Source: Bradyrhizobium sp. SSBR45G (GTDB lineage: Bacteria; Pseudomonadota; Alphaproteobacteria; Rhizobiales; Xanthobacteraceae). From it: a stretch of 64,000 bases of DNA. Positions 9,062 through 18,300 of this stretch are shown here, piece by piece (position 1 is the first letter of the stretch; each line of letters opens with the position of its first letter). The notes beneath the pieces were generated by a model that was not told the DNA's origin, searched no databases, and worked only from the letters and a program-made list of their open reading frames with translations. The stretch is taken from positions 1 to 64,000 of the forward strand of contig NZ_BSCT01000028.1 in the NCBI RefSeq assembly GCF_030159255.1, in the 5' to 3' direction. A program made the translations under genes and the position numbers.

Positions 9062-9948
9062 CGGCGCTGCACCGGATCGAGCGCGGCGCGCAGACCGTCG
9101 CCGAGCATGTTGAAGCCGATGACGCTGACGATGACCGCGAGAATGGGCAGTGCCATGATCCAGGGCGACTGATAGACGATCTGCCGCCCCTCGGTGATCA
9201 TGCCGCCCCAGCTCGCGGTGTCGCCGGTGACCGAGATGCCGACGAAGGACAGAATGACTTCGACCAGGATCGCGACGCCCATCTCGACCGCGAGCAGGGT
9301 GACGATCAGCGGCACGAGGTTGGGCAGGATCTCCAGCCGCAGCGCCTGCGCCCGCGTCAGGCCGAGCACGCGCGCGGCGGCCGCATAGTCGCGCGCGAGC
9401 TGCGCCTGCGTCTCGGCTCTGGTGATGCGGGCAAAGCGGGTCCAGTCGACCACCACGATCGCCGCGATCACCGAAGTGAGGCCGGCGCCGATGACGGCGG
9501 CGAGCACGATCGACAGGAGCACCGGCGGGAACGCCATCCAGACATCGATCAGCCGCGACACCAGCTGGTCGATCCAGCCGCCGAACGCGCCGGCGATCAG
9601 GCCGAGCGCGATACCGATGATGGCCGCGAGCAATGATGCAATCAGCGCGACCATCACGGCGGTGCGCGCGGAGTACATCAGCCTGGACAGCACGCAGCGG
9701 CCGAGGCTGTCGCTGCCCAGCGGGAACGCCGCCTCGCCGCCCTGCATGAACGCCGGCGGCAGTTGCGCCGACATCAGGTTCTGCTCGGCCGGATCATGCG
9801 GGGCGATGAGTGGCGCAAACAGTGCGATCAAGAGCAGCAGCGCGACGAGGCCGCCGCCGATCCACAGCCGCGCGCCGCCACGCGCGAGCGCGCTGCGCCA
9901 GCGCGACGGCGGCGCCGTGATCGGGCCAGACAGGACGAGATCAGCCAT
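9058..9948 (-). CDS. Peptide-type ABC importer permease (DppC-like)
   Basis: A 296-residue inner-membrane subunit with an N-terminal transmembrane helix at about residues 30-50 and a further cluster of about five from residue 90 onward. The DppC/OppC features are present: HDPAEQNL near the N-terminal helix, PLGSDSLGRCVLSRLMYSAR before the second, and an EAA-type loop (AAARVLGLTRAQALRLEILPN) that docks to the ATPases. It overlaps the DppB-like gene by 8 bp and the DppD-like gene by 4 bp, so the two permeases and two ATPases are made as one unit. Confidence 0.92.
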   Translation of the reverse strand: MADLVLSGPITAPPSRWRSALARGGARLWIGGGLVALLLLIALFAPLIAPHDPAEQNLMSAQLPPAFMQGGEAAFPLGSDSLGRCVLSRLMYSARTAVMVALIASLLAAIIGIALGLIAGAFGGWIDQLVSRLIDVWMAFPPVLLSIVLAAVIGAGLTSVIAAIVVVDWTRFARITRAETQAQLARDYAAAARVLGLTRAQALRLEILPNLVPLIVTLLAVEMGVAILVEVILSFVGISVTGDTASWGGMITEGRQIVYQSPWIMALPILAVIVSVIGFNMLGDGLRAALDPVQRR

Positions 9949-10948
9949 GACGCAGCCTCGGATCGAGCAATGCCACCAGCAGGTCGACGGCGAGGTTGAG
10001 GGCGATGAACAGTACGGCGAAGGTCAGGATCAGCCCCTGGATCAGCGGAAAGTCGCGGTTGATGACGGCATCGATCGCCATGTTGCCGATGCCCTCATAG
10101 GAGAAGATGCGCTCGACCAGCACGGTGCCGCCGAGCAGCAAGGTGACCTGCACGCCGGAGAGCGCCACGGTTGGGATCAGCGCATTGGGAAACACCTCGC
10201 GCTGCAGGATCGTGGTGCGCGAGAAGCCGCGGGTGCGGGCGATCTGCGCGTAGTCCTGATCCTCGGCCTCGGCGAGCTGCGCCTTGAGCAGCCGCGCGAC
10301 CAGCGCGGCGAAGGGCAGAGCCAGCGCCAGCGACGGCAGCAGCATGTGGCGCAGGAGATCAGCGGCGACGTCGAGGCGCAAGGTGAGCAGGCTTTCGATC
10401 AGATAGAAATGGGTGCGGAAGGCGACGGCGAGCTGTGGGTCGAGCCGTCCGGAGATCGGCAACAGCGGCAGCAGCACGCCGAAGCCGAGCAGCAGGATCA
10501 GCGCCCACAGGAAGTCGGGAATGGCGAGGAAGACGCCGTTCGCGGTGTCCAGCAGCCATTCGGCGCGGGTGCCGCGCAGCAGGCTGCCGACCAGCGCGAC
10601 GGCCACACCCATCAGCAGCGCCATGCTGACGGAGAGCGCGGCGAGCTCCAGGGTCGCCGGCAGCCGCGCGCCGACCAGCTCGAACACCTGCTGGCGCAGG
10701 CTGATCGAGCGGCCGAAATCTCCGACAGCGACCTGGCCGAGCCAGGTGATGAACTGCGACAGCAGCGGCTGGTCGAGGCCGTAGAGCGCGCGCAGGCGCG
10801 TGATGTCCGCCGGAGAGGCGCCGGGCGGGATCATCATCGCGATGGGATCGCCGGGCACCACGCGCAGCAGCACGAACACGATCGCGCCGACGCCGAGCAG
10901 GGTCGGCGGGATCAGAGCGAGGCGCTTGAGAATGGCGCTCCAGCGCAT
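9941..10948 (-). CDS. Peptide-type ABC importer permease (DppB-like)
   Basis: A 335-residue inner-membrane subunit. The N-terminal segment ends in a transmembrane helix followed by RVVPGDPIAMMIPPGA, the characteristic DppB/OppB motif. Further hydrophobic helices lie at about residues 100-125, 135-160, 195-215, 250-275 and 300-325, with an EAA-type loop (YAQIARTRGFSRTTILQREV). It heads the transporter part of the operon, 13 bp after the binding-protein gene. It forms a heteromeric channel with the DppC-like subunit. Confidence 0.92.
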   Translation of the reverse strand: MRWSAILKRLALIPPTLLGVGAIVFVLLRVVPGDPIAMMIPPGASPADITRLRALYGLDQPLLSQFITWLGQVAVGDFGRSISLRQQVFELVGARLPATLELAALSVSMALLMGVAVALVGSLLRGTRAEWLLDTANGVFLAIPDFLWALILLLGFGVLLPLLPISGRLDPQLAVAFRTHFYLIESLLTLRLDVAADLLRHMLLPSLALALPFAALVARLLKAQLAEAEDQDYAQIARTRGFSRTTILQREVFPNALIPTVALSGVQVTLLLGGTVLVERIFSYEGIGNMAIDAVINRDFPLIQGLILTFAVLFIALNLAVDLLVALLDPRLRHG

Positions 10949-10961
10949 CGCTCGCTCCGTC

Positions 10962-12503
10962 TCAGCCTTGCGTGACGAGCTGCGGCAGGATCATGCCGTT
11001 GGCCTGCGCCACCACCTTCAGCCCCTTCTTGTGGATGATCGGCTGGACATATTGCAGCAGCGGAATCACCTCGCCCTCTTCGGCGATGTATTTGTCGACG
11101 GCCTTCCAGCCGGCGATGCGCTTGGCCTCGTCCTTCTCGCCCCAGAGAGGTCCGATGCGCTCGATCAGATCCTTGCCCTTCCAGGCCGAGTGCGGCGACG
11201 GGCCGAACATCGCGAAGCCGGTCGACGTCGTGGGATCGCCGATCGCATTGCCCCAATTGTAGAACGCGGCCGGCGCCAGCGCATGGCGGGCGCGCAGCTC
11301 GAAATGCTGGGCGATCTCGTAGACCTCGATATTGGCCTCGATGCCGACCTTGCGCCACATCCCGGCGATGGCCTGCACCATCTCGTAGTCCTTCGGCTTG
11401 AAGCCGCGCGTGGTCTGGATCGTGAACTTGACCGGCTTCGTCGTCGAGTAGCCGCTCTTGGCGAGCAGGCTCTTGGCCAGCTCCGGATCATAGGCGGTCT
11501 TGATCGAGGGATCGAAGGCGGCGTAGCCCGGCGCCTCCAAGGTGTCGATCGGCACGCCATAGCCGCGCAAGAGCTTCTCGACGATCGCCTTCTTGTCGAT
11601 GGCGTGGTTGGCGGCGAGCCGCACATTGCGGTCGAGCATCGGCTCGATGTCGGTCAGGAAGATCATGCCGATGTCGGAGATCGGCTGGGTCAGGCCGGCG
11701 AGAGCAGGCTTGCCCTTGAGGCGATCGAATTCCTCATAGGGAATCTCGAAGGTGATGTCGGATCCGCCGGATTCGATCTCGGCGACGCGGCTGGTCGGGT
11801 CGGTGACGAACTTGAAGACGACGGTCTCGAATGCCGGCTTCGGCCCCCAATAGCCGGGATGCGCCTTCAGCCGCAGGAAGGCGTTGCGCTCGAACGCATC
11901 GACCTTGTACGGCCCCGAGCCGATCGGCGCCTTCTCGAAGCCCTCCGCGCCGACTTTCTCGTAGTAGGCCTTCGGCAGCACGTAGCCGGTCAGGAACGCC
12001 ATCCATTTGAACAGCACCGGCTCGAACTCGACGACATCGGCGGTGATGGTCTGGCCGTCGATCTTGAAGTTGTTGATCTTCGACCACACGAACTGAATCG
12101 GGTTGCCGCCCTTCGGATCGGCGGCGCGGGTCAGCGACCACACCACGTCCTCCGGCGTCACTTTCGAGCCGTCGTGCCAGGTCGCGTCGGAGCGCAGCTC
12201 CATCGTGATCTTGGTGCGGTCCTCGTTCCAGCCCCATTTGGTCAGCAGGCCCGGCGTGAACGAGAGATCGGCGGCCTGGCCGATATAGGGGTCGAAGATC
12301 GCCTGGTAGATCGACTGGATCGTCGGATTGACCGCCGAGACGCCGACGGTCGGATCGAACGACGGCAGGTTGACGTTATAGGCGATCGTCAGCGTGCCAG
12401 CGGCGGCGCGTGCCGACTGAATCGGCAGGCCGGTGGCTAGCGGGAGAGCAGCCGCGCCCGCGAGCTGCAACATCGTACGACGAGAGATCTGATGGTCACG
12501 CAT
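10962..12503 (-). CDS. Peptide-type ABC binding protein (SBP family 5), Tat-exported
   Basis: A 513-residue periplasmic solute-binding protein of the large family-5 group (DppA/OppA/NikA type). The N-terminus has a twin-arginine signal: ISRRTMLQL, a hydrophobic core, then an SARAAAG cleavage region near residue 33. The body shows the family pattern: SFDPTVGVS near the start, LRSDATWHDGSKVTPEDV, and IGSGPYKVDAF. I chose ATG 12503 with GGAG about 10 bases upstream. It precedes the permease genes by 13 bp and follows the hydrolase fusion gene by 78 bp. The Tat rather than Sec signal suggests folding before export. The ligand is unknown. Confidence 0.9.
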   Translation of the reverse strand: MRDHQISRRTMLQLAGAAALPLATGLPIQSARAAAGTLTIAYNVNLPSFDPTVGVSAVNPTIQSIYQAIFDPYIGQAADLSFTPGLLTKWGWNEDRTKITMELRSDATWHDGSKVTPEDVVWSLTRAADPKGGNPIQFVWSKINNFKIDGQTITADVVEFEPVLFKWMAFLTGYVLPKAYYEKVGAEGFEKAPIGSGPYKVDAFERNAFLRLKAHPGYWGPKPAFETVVFKFVTDPTSRVAEIESGGSDITFEIPYEEFDRLKGKPALAGLTQPISDIGMIFLTDIEPMLDRNVRLAANHAIDKKAIVEKLLRGYGVPIDTLEAPGYAAFDPSIKTAYDPELAKSLLAKSGYSTTKPVKFTIQTTRGFKPKDYEMVQAIAGMWRKVGIEANIEVYEIAQHFELRARHALAPAAFYNWGNAIGDPTTSTGFAMFGPSPHSAWKGKDLIERIGPLWGEKDEAKRIAGWKAVDKYIAEEGEVIPLLQYVQPIIHKKGLKVVAQANGMILPQLVTQG

Positions 12504-12581
12504 GGTGATGCAACTCCGGATGAGCTGATGGGGGATGGCGCCCCCTGCAGGCGCCATGACGATTTGCAAGACGATCTGCGA

Positions 12582-13826
12582 TCAGTGCGGCGCGCTCTCG
12601 GCCCAGCGCTTCATCAGCGTGTTCGAGGGCAGGGATTCATCGACCAGCTTCTTGGCGGTCTCGATGCCCGCGACCGGCAGCTTGGCCGGATCGAGCAGGC
12701 CGATCTGCACCAGCACCGAGGCCTGGTCCCAATAGATGTGCTCGTTGTAGAGCTTGTCGCCGCGGAAGCGGACGATCGCGACCAGCGGGATCTCGACATA
12801 CTTGCCCGTAGGCGGAATGCCCGGCAGCATCCAGTCGATCTCGATGTCGTGGGTGAAGCAGAACAGCATCTCGTCGACGACGCGGTCGGCGCCGATGGTG
12901 CGCGAGATCGGCACCAGCTTGGTATCGGCCGGCGTCTTCGGGATGAAGTGGTTGGCGTAGAAGCGCAGCAGGTCCTTGTAGCCGACGCCGCCGGTCATGG
13001 TCGGGATATGGTTGACATAGGGCTCGGCGACCATCGTGCCCATCGTCGCCTCGGCCGAGCGGGTGGCGAATTCGAGCTCGGTGTGACGGTCCCACAGCGA
13101 CGACAGGTCGTAATGCGGGCCGAGGACCTTGCGGAACAGCGCGATCGAGCGCGAATGCGCCATCAGGGTCGCCGGCTTGTCGAAGCTGGCGCGCTCGGGA
13201 GCGGCGAAGGCATGGTCGCAGCCGGGATAGAGATAGAACTCGGCGTCGTCGCGGCCGGCGAAGCCGGCCTTGACCGCCTCGCGCGCCTCGGCGGGGGCGA
13301 ACTTGTCGAGCTCGGCGAAATGCAAGACGATCGGGCCCTTGATGTTCTTGGCCTCGCCGATGTCGGCCTCGATGCCGACGCCATAATAAGAGACGGCGCA
13401 GTCGACGTCGGTGCGCGCAGCCGTGAGGTAGGCGAGCTTGCCGCCGAGGCAGAAGCCGAGCGCGCCGACCTTGCCCTTGCATTCGGGCCGGGCGCGCAGC
13501 ACCTTCAGCGCATCGGCGGTGTCCTTGATCGCGAGATTGACGTCGAAGCGCTGGTAGTAGCCGAAGGCCTTGCCGAAATCGGCCTCGCCATAGCCGAGCT
13601 CGATGCCAGGCTCGAAGCGCCAGAACAGGTCCGGCGCCAGCACGACATAGCCTTCCTCGGCATAGTAGTCGGCGACGTCACGCATCGAGGCGTTGACGCC
13701 GAAGATCTCCTGCAGGAGCACGATGCCGGGACCTGAGCCTGACGCGGGCACCGCCAGATAGCCCTTGAACGTGCCGCCATCGGCGGCGGCGATGTCGATC
13801 CACTGTCCAGCGCTCTTGCCAGCCAT
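12582..13826 (-). CDS. Dienelactone hydrolase fused to SnoaL/NTF2-like domain
   Basis: A 414-residue two-domain protein. Residues 1 to about 235 are an alpha/beta hydrolase of the dienelactone hydrolase family: GFCLGG holds the nucleophile Cys 126, Asp 174 lies in AELDKF, His 205 in GCDHAF, and the conserved Glu 40 in LLQEIFG. Residues from about 240 to the end resemble SnoaL/NTF2-like polyketide-cyclase folds. Single-domain dienelactone hydrolases are about 230-250 residues, so the second half is an addition. Start ATG 13826 is supported by GGGGAG upstream. It is the first gene of the operon carrying an ABC importer and an SDR. It probably hydrolyses a lactone or ester that the importer brings in; this is inference from context. 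Confidence 0.85.
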   Translation of the reverse strand: MAGKSAGQWIDIAAADGGTFKGYLAVPASGSGPGIVLLQEIFGVNASMRDVADYYAEEGYVVLAPDLFWRFEPGIELGYGEADFGKAFGYYQRFDVNLAIKDTADALKVLRARPECKGKVGALGFCLGGKLAYLTAARTDVDCAVSYYGVGIEADIGEAKNIKGPIVLHFAELDKFAPAEAREAVKAGFAGRDDAEFYLYPGCDHAFAAPERASFDKPATLMAHSRSIALFRKVLGPHYDLSSLWDRHTELEFATRSAEATMGTMVAEPYVNHIPTMTGGVGYKDLLRFYANHFIPKTPADTKLVPISRTIGADRVVDEMLFCFTHDIEIDWMLPGIPPTGKYVEIPLVAIVRFRGDKLYNEHIYWDQASVLVQIGLLDPAKLPVAGIETAKKLVDESLPSNTLMKRWAESAPH

Positions 13827-13895
13827 CGTGATGCTCCCCGGTTCTGCCGGCGGGCGTCCACAGTGACGCCGCACCTGATGTGTTTTCTTCATTGA

Positions 13896-13912
13896 ATTTT
13901 TAATGTAAAAAT
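13896..13912. promoter_or_regulatory. 17-bp palindrome, candidate operator
   Basis: ATTTTTAATGTAAAAAT is a perfect palindrome with 7-bp arms and a 3-bp centre. It lies in the 159-bp AT-rich gap between the divergently transcribed hydrolase/ABC operon and the MarR-like regulator gene, about 70 bp from each start. This is the usual place for an autoregulatory MarR site. Binding is inferred. Confidence 0.55.
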
Positions 13913-13985
13913 GTCGGATGTAAACAGCAGAGATTGAGCATGCGCTGCACATCCATTGTGCGGAGCGGCATCGGGAGACGGGATA

Positions 13986-14618
13986 TTGAAGAGGACCGAG
14001 AGTGCCGCGGCGAAGCGCAAGCCCGTGGCGGCGAAAGCGAAGGCCGCGGGCGGCAAGGCGGGATCACAGGCCGAGAAGGCCCGCGATAGCTCCGAGAGCG
14101 GCGACGGCAAGGGAGCCTGGCATCTCGCCCGCAGCGACGCGGAGCGGCGGCTGTCCGACTTCGAGTTCGCGCTGGAGCGGCTGGCGCAGTCCTATTATCG
14201 CTGGAAGGCGTCCTGCCTCGCTGCCGTCTGCGAGGTGCCGCTGACCGGCGACGACGTCGCCGTCCTCAACGTCGTGCGCATGGGCGACGAGCCGAAGCGG
14301 CTCACCGAGGTCGGGCAATTGCTCAACCGCGTCGACGTGCCCAATCTGCAATATGCGACGCGCAAGCTGGTGCGCGCCGGGCTGATCGAGACCGAGGGCC
14401 GCTCCTCGCGCAAGGAGACGCGTTACCGAGCCACGGCGCGCGGCCGCGCCGTCACCGAGGACTACGCCGCCTTGCGCGCCGCCACCCTGCCTCCGATGTT
14501 CGATGGCCTGCCGGGCTGGATCGACAGCTGCGCGGCGACGACCGAGCAGCTCGACCAGATGTCAGGCCTCTACGGCCAGGCGACGCGGGTGGCGATCACC
14601 AGGCGGCATCAATCGTGA
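13986..14618 (+). CDS. MarR-like winged-helix transcriptional regulator
   Basis: A 210-residue protein. The first 50 residues are Ala/Lys-rich, low-complexity and probably disordered. A winged-helix domain follows: a helical dimerisation part (LSDFEFALERLAQSYYRW), then LTEVGQLLNRVDVPNLQYAT as the helix-turn-helix and KETRYRATARGRAVTEDY as the wing, as in MarR regulators. I prefer TTG 13986, preceded by GGGAGACGGG, over the in-frame TTG at 13956. It is divergent from the hydrolase-ABC-SDR operon with a palindrome between them, so it probably represses that operon and itself and responds to the substrate. The ligand is unknown. Confidence 0.82.
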   Translation: MKRTESAAAKRKPVAAKAKAAGGKAGSQAEKARDSSESGDGKGAWHLARSDAERRLSDFEFALERLAQSYYRWKASCLAAVCEVPLTGDDVAVLNVVRMGDEPKRLTEVGQLLNRVDVPNLQYATRKLVRAGLIETEGRSSRKETRYRATARGRAVTEDYAALRAATLPPMFDGLPGWIDSCAATTEQLDQMSGLYGQATRVAITRRHQS

Positions 14619-14823
14619 GGCGGCCGCCGGCCCGCTGTGTCCCTTGCCCCGGAGTGACAGGGGAGATGTGACTCAGGAGGACCAGGTCGGGCTCAGCGAT
14701 CGCCTTTGCGGTACGCGCGCGGAAGCGAGTGTGTCTGCAATCGCCGATTGTGACCCAAGACAACGTTCAGTCGATGTGCCCTGACGAGGCGTCGTGCTAT
14801 CGACGGAGCAGGGGGGCACAACG

Positions 14824-15315
14824 ATGATTTCACAATTGTTGCCATTCACGACCGACGGTCGCGACCGGCTGTTCAATCTGCTGTTCGGCTTCGATGGCCG
14901 GATCGCCCGTACGCAATACTGGCTGTCGTTTCCGATTATTGGCGTGATGAACCTGCTCGCGCTGATGCTTTTCGGTCTGCTCGGTTGGCTATTGTCCGGC
15001 TACATCGCCATCGGTGTTACGATCATCGCCTGGATTCTCATCTTCAATGCAGGCCTCGCGGTAGCCGTCAAGCGTCTTCATGATCGTGGCAAGAGCGGAG
15101 GGTGGCTGCTGCTCTACTACGTCGCGCCGATCCTGCTGCATCTTGCGGCAGGCTGGTTGGAAGCCGGCGCGATCGCCTTCGAATTTGCGTCCGCTGCCCT
15201 CATCGTCTGGGCGATCGTCGAACTCGGCTTCCTCCCTGGTAAGGTCGGAGAAAACGCTTATGGGCCCGACCCGCTGGCGGAGCCCGGGGCGGTCTCAGTC
15301 GTCGGGCTCGATTGA
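14824..15315 (+). CDS. DUF805 family membrane protein
   Basis: A 163-residue inner-membrane protein. The DUF805 pattern is clear: a short N-terminal stretch with FGFDGRIARTQYWLSF, three to four hydrophobic helices between residues 30 and 135, and KRLHDRGKSGGWLLLYY in the middle loop. The biochemical role of the family is unknown. ATG 14824 is chosen because AGGGGGG precedes it by about 7 bases; GTG 14794 is an alternative. Its last 58 bp overlap the 3' end of the metal-efflux pump gene on the other strand, an unusual tail-to-tail overlap. Confidence 0.85.
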   Translation: MISQLLPFTTDGRDRLFNLLFGFDGRIARTQYWLSFPIIGVMNLLALMLFGLLGWLLSGYIAIGVTIIAWILIFNAGLAVAVKRLHDRGKSGGWLLLYYVAPILLHLAAGWLEAGAIAFEFASAALIVWAIVELGFLPGKVGENAYGPDPLAEPGAVSVVGLD

Positions 15316-18300
15316 GCGGTTTGCACCTGTGCGTGCGCCTCCCGCCGGAACAGCACGTAGAGTGCCGGCAGCACCAGCAAGGTCAGCATCGTCGAGGAGA
15401 TGATGCCGCCGATCACGACGGTGGCGAGCGGGCGCTGGACTTCGGCGCCGGCGCCGGTCGCGAGCGCCATCGGCACGAAGCCGAGCGAGGCGACGAGCGC
15501 CGTCATCAGCACCGGCCGCAGCCGCGCCAGCGCGCCTTCCTCCACCGCTGCGATCACCGAGCGTCCCTCCTGCCGCAGCCGCTCGATGAAGGCGATGATG
15601 ACGAGGCCGTTGAGCACGGCGACGCCTGAGAGCGCTATGAAGCCCACGCCGGCCGAGATCGATAGCGGCAGGTCGCGCAGCAGCAGCGCGGCGATGCCGC
15701 CGGTCAGCGCCAGCGGCACGCCAGAGAACACCAGCGCCGCATCGGCGAGCGAGCCCATGCTCATGAACAGCAGCAGGAACACCAGTGCAAGCGCGATCGG
15801 CACCACGATGGTGAGCCGCTTGGTGGCCGAGACCAGCTGCTCGAACTGGCCGCCCCAGCCGATCCAGTAGCCCGGCGGCAGCTTCACCTTCTCGGCGACC
15901 GCGGCCTGCGCCTCGGTGACGAACGAGCCGAGATCGCGGGCCCGAACGTTGGCCGAGACGACGATGCGGCGCTTGCCGTTCTCGCGGCTGACCTGGTTCG
16001 GCCCCGGCGCCGAGGCGACGGCCGCGACCGACGACAGCGGCACGTAGCGTGGCTGGGCGGCGGCATTGAAGGCGGTGCGGAGCGGCGCTGTCGTCTGCTC
16101 ATCGCCGGCGGGCAGCGGGATCGGGATGGCGCGGATGGCGTCGAGATTGCCGCGCAGGCGTTCGGGCAGGCGCACGACGATGTCGAAGCGGCGATCGCCA
16201 TCGAACAGCTTGCCGACGGCCTTGCCGCCGATCGCGATCTCGACCACGTTCTGCACCTCGGCGACGCTGAGGCCGTAGCGCGACAGCGCCTGGCGGTCGA
16301 TCTTCACGGTCAGGATCGGCAGGCCGGCGACCTGCTCGGTCTTGACGTCGGTGGCGCCGGCGATGCCACGTATCGCGGCCTCGACCTGGCGCGCCGCGCC
16401 CTGCAGGATGTCGAGATCGTCGCCGAAGATCTTGACGCCGACATCGCTGCGCACGCCGGAGATCAGCTCGTTGAAGCGCAGCTGGATCGGCTGCGAGATT
16501 TCGTAGTTGCTGCCCGGGATCTCGCCGGCTGCCTGCTCGATCTCGGCGACGAGCTGCGCCTTCGGCTTCGCTGGATCAGGCCACTCCGCGCGCGGCTTCA
16601 GCATGATGTAGCCGTCGCCCTGCGACGGCGCCATCGGATCGGTGGCGACCTCGGCGGTGCCGATGCGGGTGAAGACGTCCTTCACCTCGGGTATCCGGCG
16701 CAGCCGCGCCTCCAGCGCCTTCTGCAGATCGACCGACAGCGTGAGGCTCGTGCCGGGAATCCGCAGCGCCGCCAGTGCGACGTCGCCTTCGTCGAGGCTC
16801 GGAATGAACTCGCCGCCCATGCGCGTGGCCGCCACGCCACTCACGGCGACGATCACGACCGCCACGGCCGCGACCGTCATGCGATAGGCGATCGCGGTCC
16901 GCAGCAGCGGCGCGTAGATCCGCCGCGCGCCGCGCATGACGATGTTCTCCTGCTCCGAGACCCTGCCGGTGACGAAGATGGCGACGGCGGCCGGCACGAA
17001 GGTGATCGAGAACAGCACGGCCGCGCCGAGCGCCATCAGCACCGTCAGCGCCATCGGCGTGAACATCTTGCCCTCGACTCCCGTCAAGGTCAGCACCGGC
17101 AGGTAGACGACGGCGATGATAAGCGTACCGAACAGGCTCGGCCCGATCACCTCGCGCGCGCCGCTGACGATGGTCTGCAGCCGCTCGGATGTCGTCAGCA
17201 GCCCGCCCTTGCGGTGCTGCGCGTGGCTCAGCAGCCGCAGGCAGTTCTCGACGATGATGACGGCGCCGTCGACGATGATGCCGAAATCGATCGCGCCCAG
17301 GCTCATCAGGTTGGCGCTGACCTTGCTCTCGACCATCCCGGTGATGGTCATCGCCATCGACAGCGGGATGATGCAGGCGGTCACCAGCGCGGCGCGGATG
17401 TTGCCCAGCAGAAGGAACAGAACGACGACGACCAGCGCGGCGCCTTCGAGCAGGTTGGTCTCGACGGTGCGGATGGTCGCTTCGACCAGATGGGTGCGGT
17501 CGTAGAGCGTCCGCGTGACCACGCCCTCGGGCAGCGACCTTGCGATCTCGTCGAGCCGGGCGGACACGCGCCGCGCGACGCTGCGGCTGTTCTCGCCGAT
17601 CAGCAGCATCGCGGTGCCCAGGATCGTCTCCTCGCCATTGAGCGTCGCGGCGCCGGTGCGCAGGTCGCGTCCCTCGGCGACCTCGGCGACGTCGCCGATG
17701 CGCACCGGCGTGCCGCCGCGGGCGCCGATCACGATGTCCTTCAGCTCGGCGGCGCTGCCGACCTGGCCCGGCGCGCGCACCAGATATTGCTCGCCATTGC
17801 GCTCGATATAGCCGGCGCCGACATTGGCGTTGTTCGAGGCGAGCGCGGCGATGACGTCGCGAAAACTGATCTTGTAGGCCATCAGGCGGCCGGGATCCGG
17901 CAGCACGTGGAACTGGCGCTCGAAGCCGCCGATGGTGTTGACCTCGATCACGCCGGGGACGCCGCGCAGTTGCGGCCGGATGATCCAGTCCTGGACGGTG
18001 CGCAGATCGGTCAGCGAATAGTCGGCGCCATCAGGCGTCTTTGCGCCGGGCTTGGCCTCGACCGCATACATGAAGATCTCGCCGAGCCCGGTCGAAAGCG
18101 GTCCCATCGCGACCTCGACGCCCGGCGGCAGCTGATCCTTGATCTGCTGGATACGCTCATTGACCTGCTGGCGCGCGAAGTAGATGTCGGTGCCGTCCTG
18201 GAACACGACAGTGACCTGGCTCAGGCCGTAGCGCGACAGCGAGCGCGTGGTGTCGAGCCGGGGCAGTCCGCCCATCGCGGTTTCGACCGGGAAGGTGATG

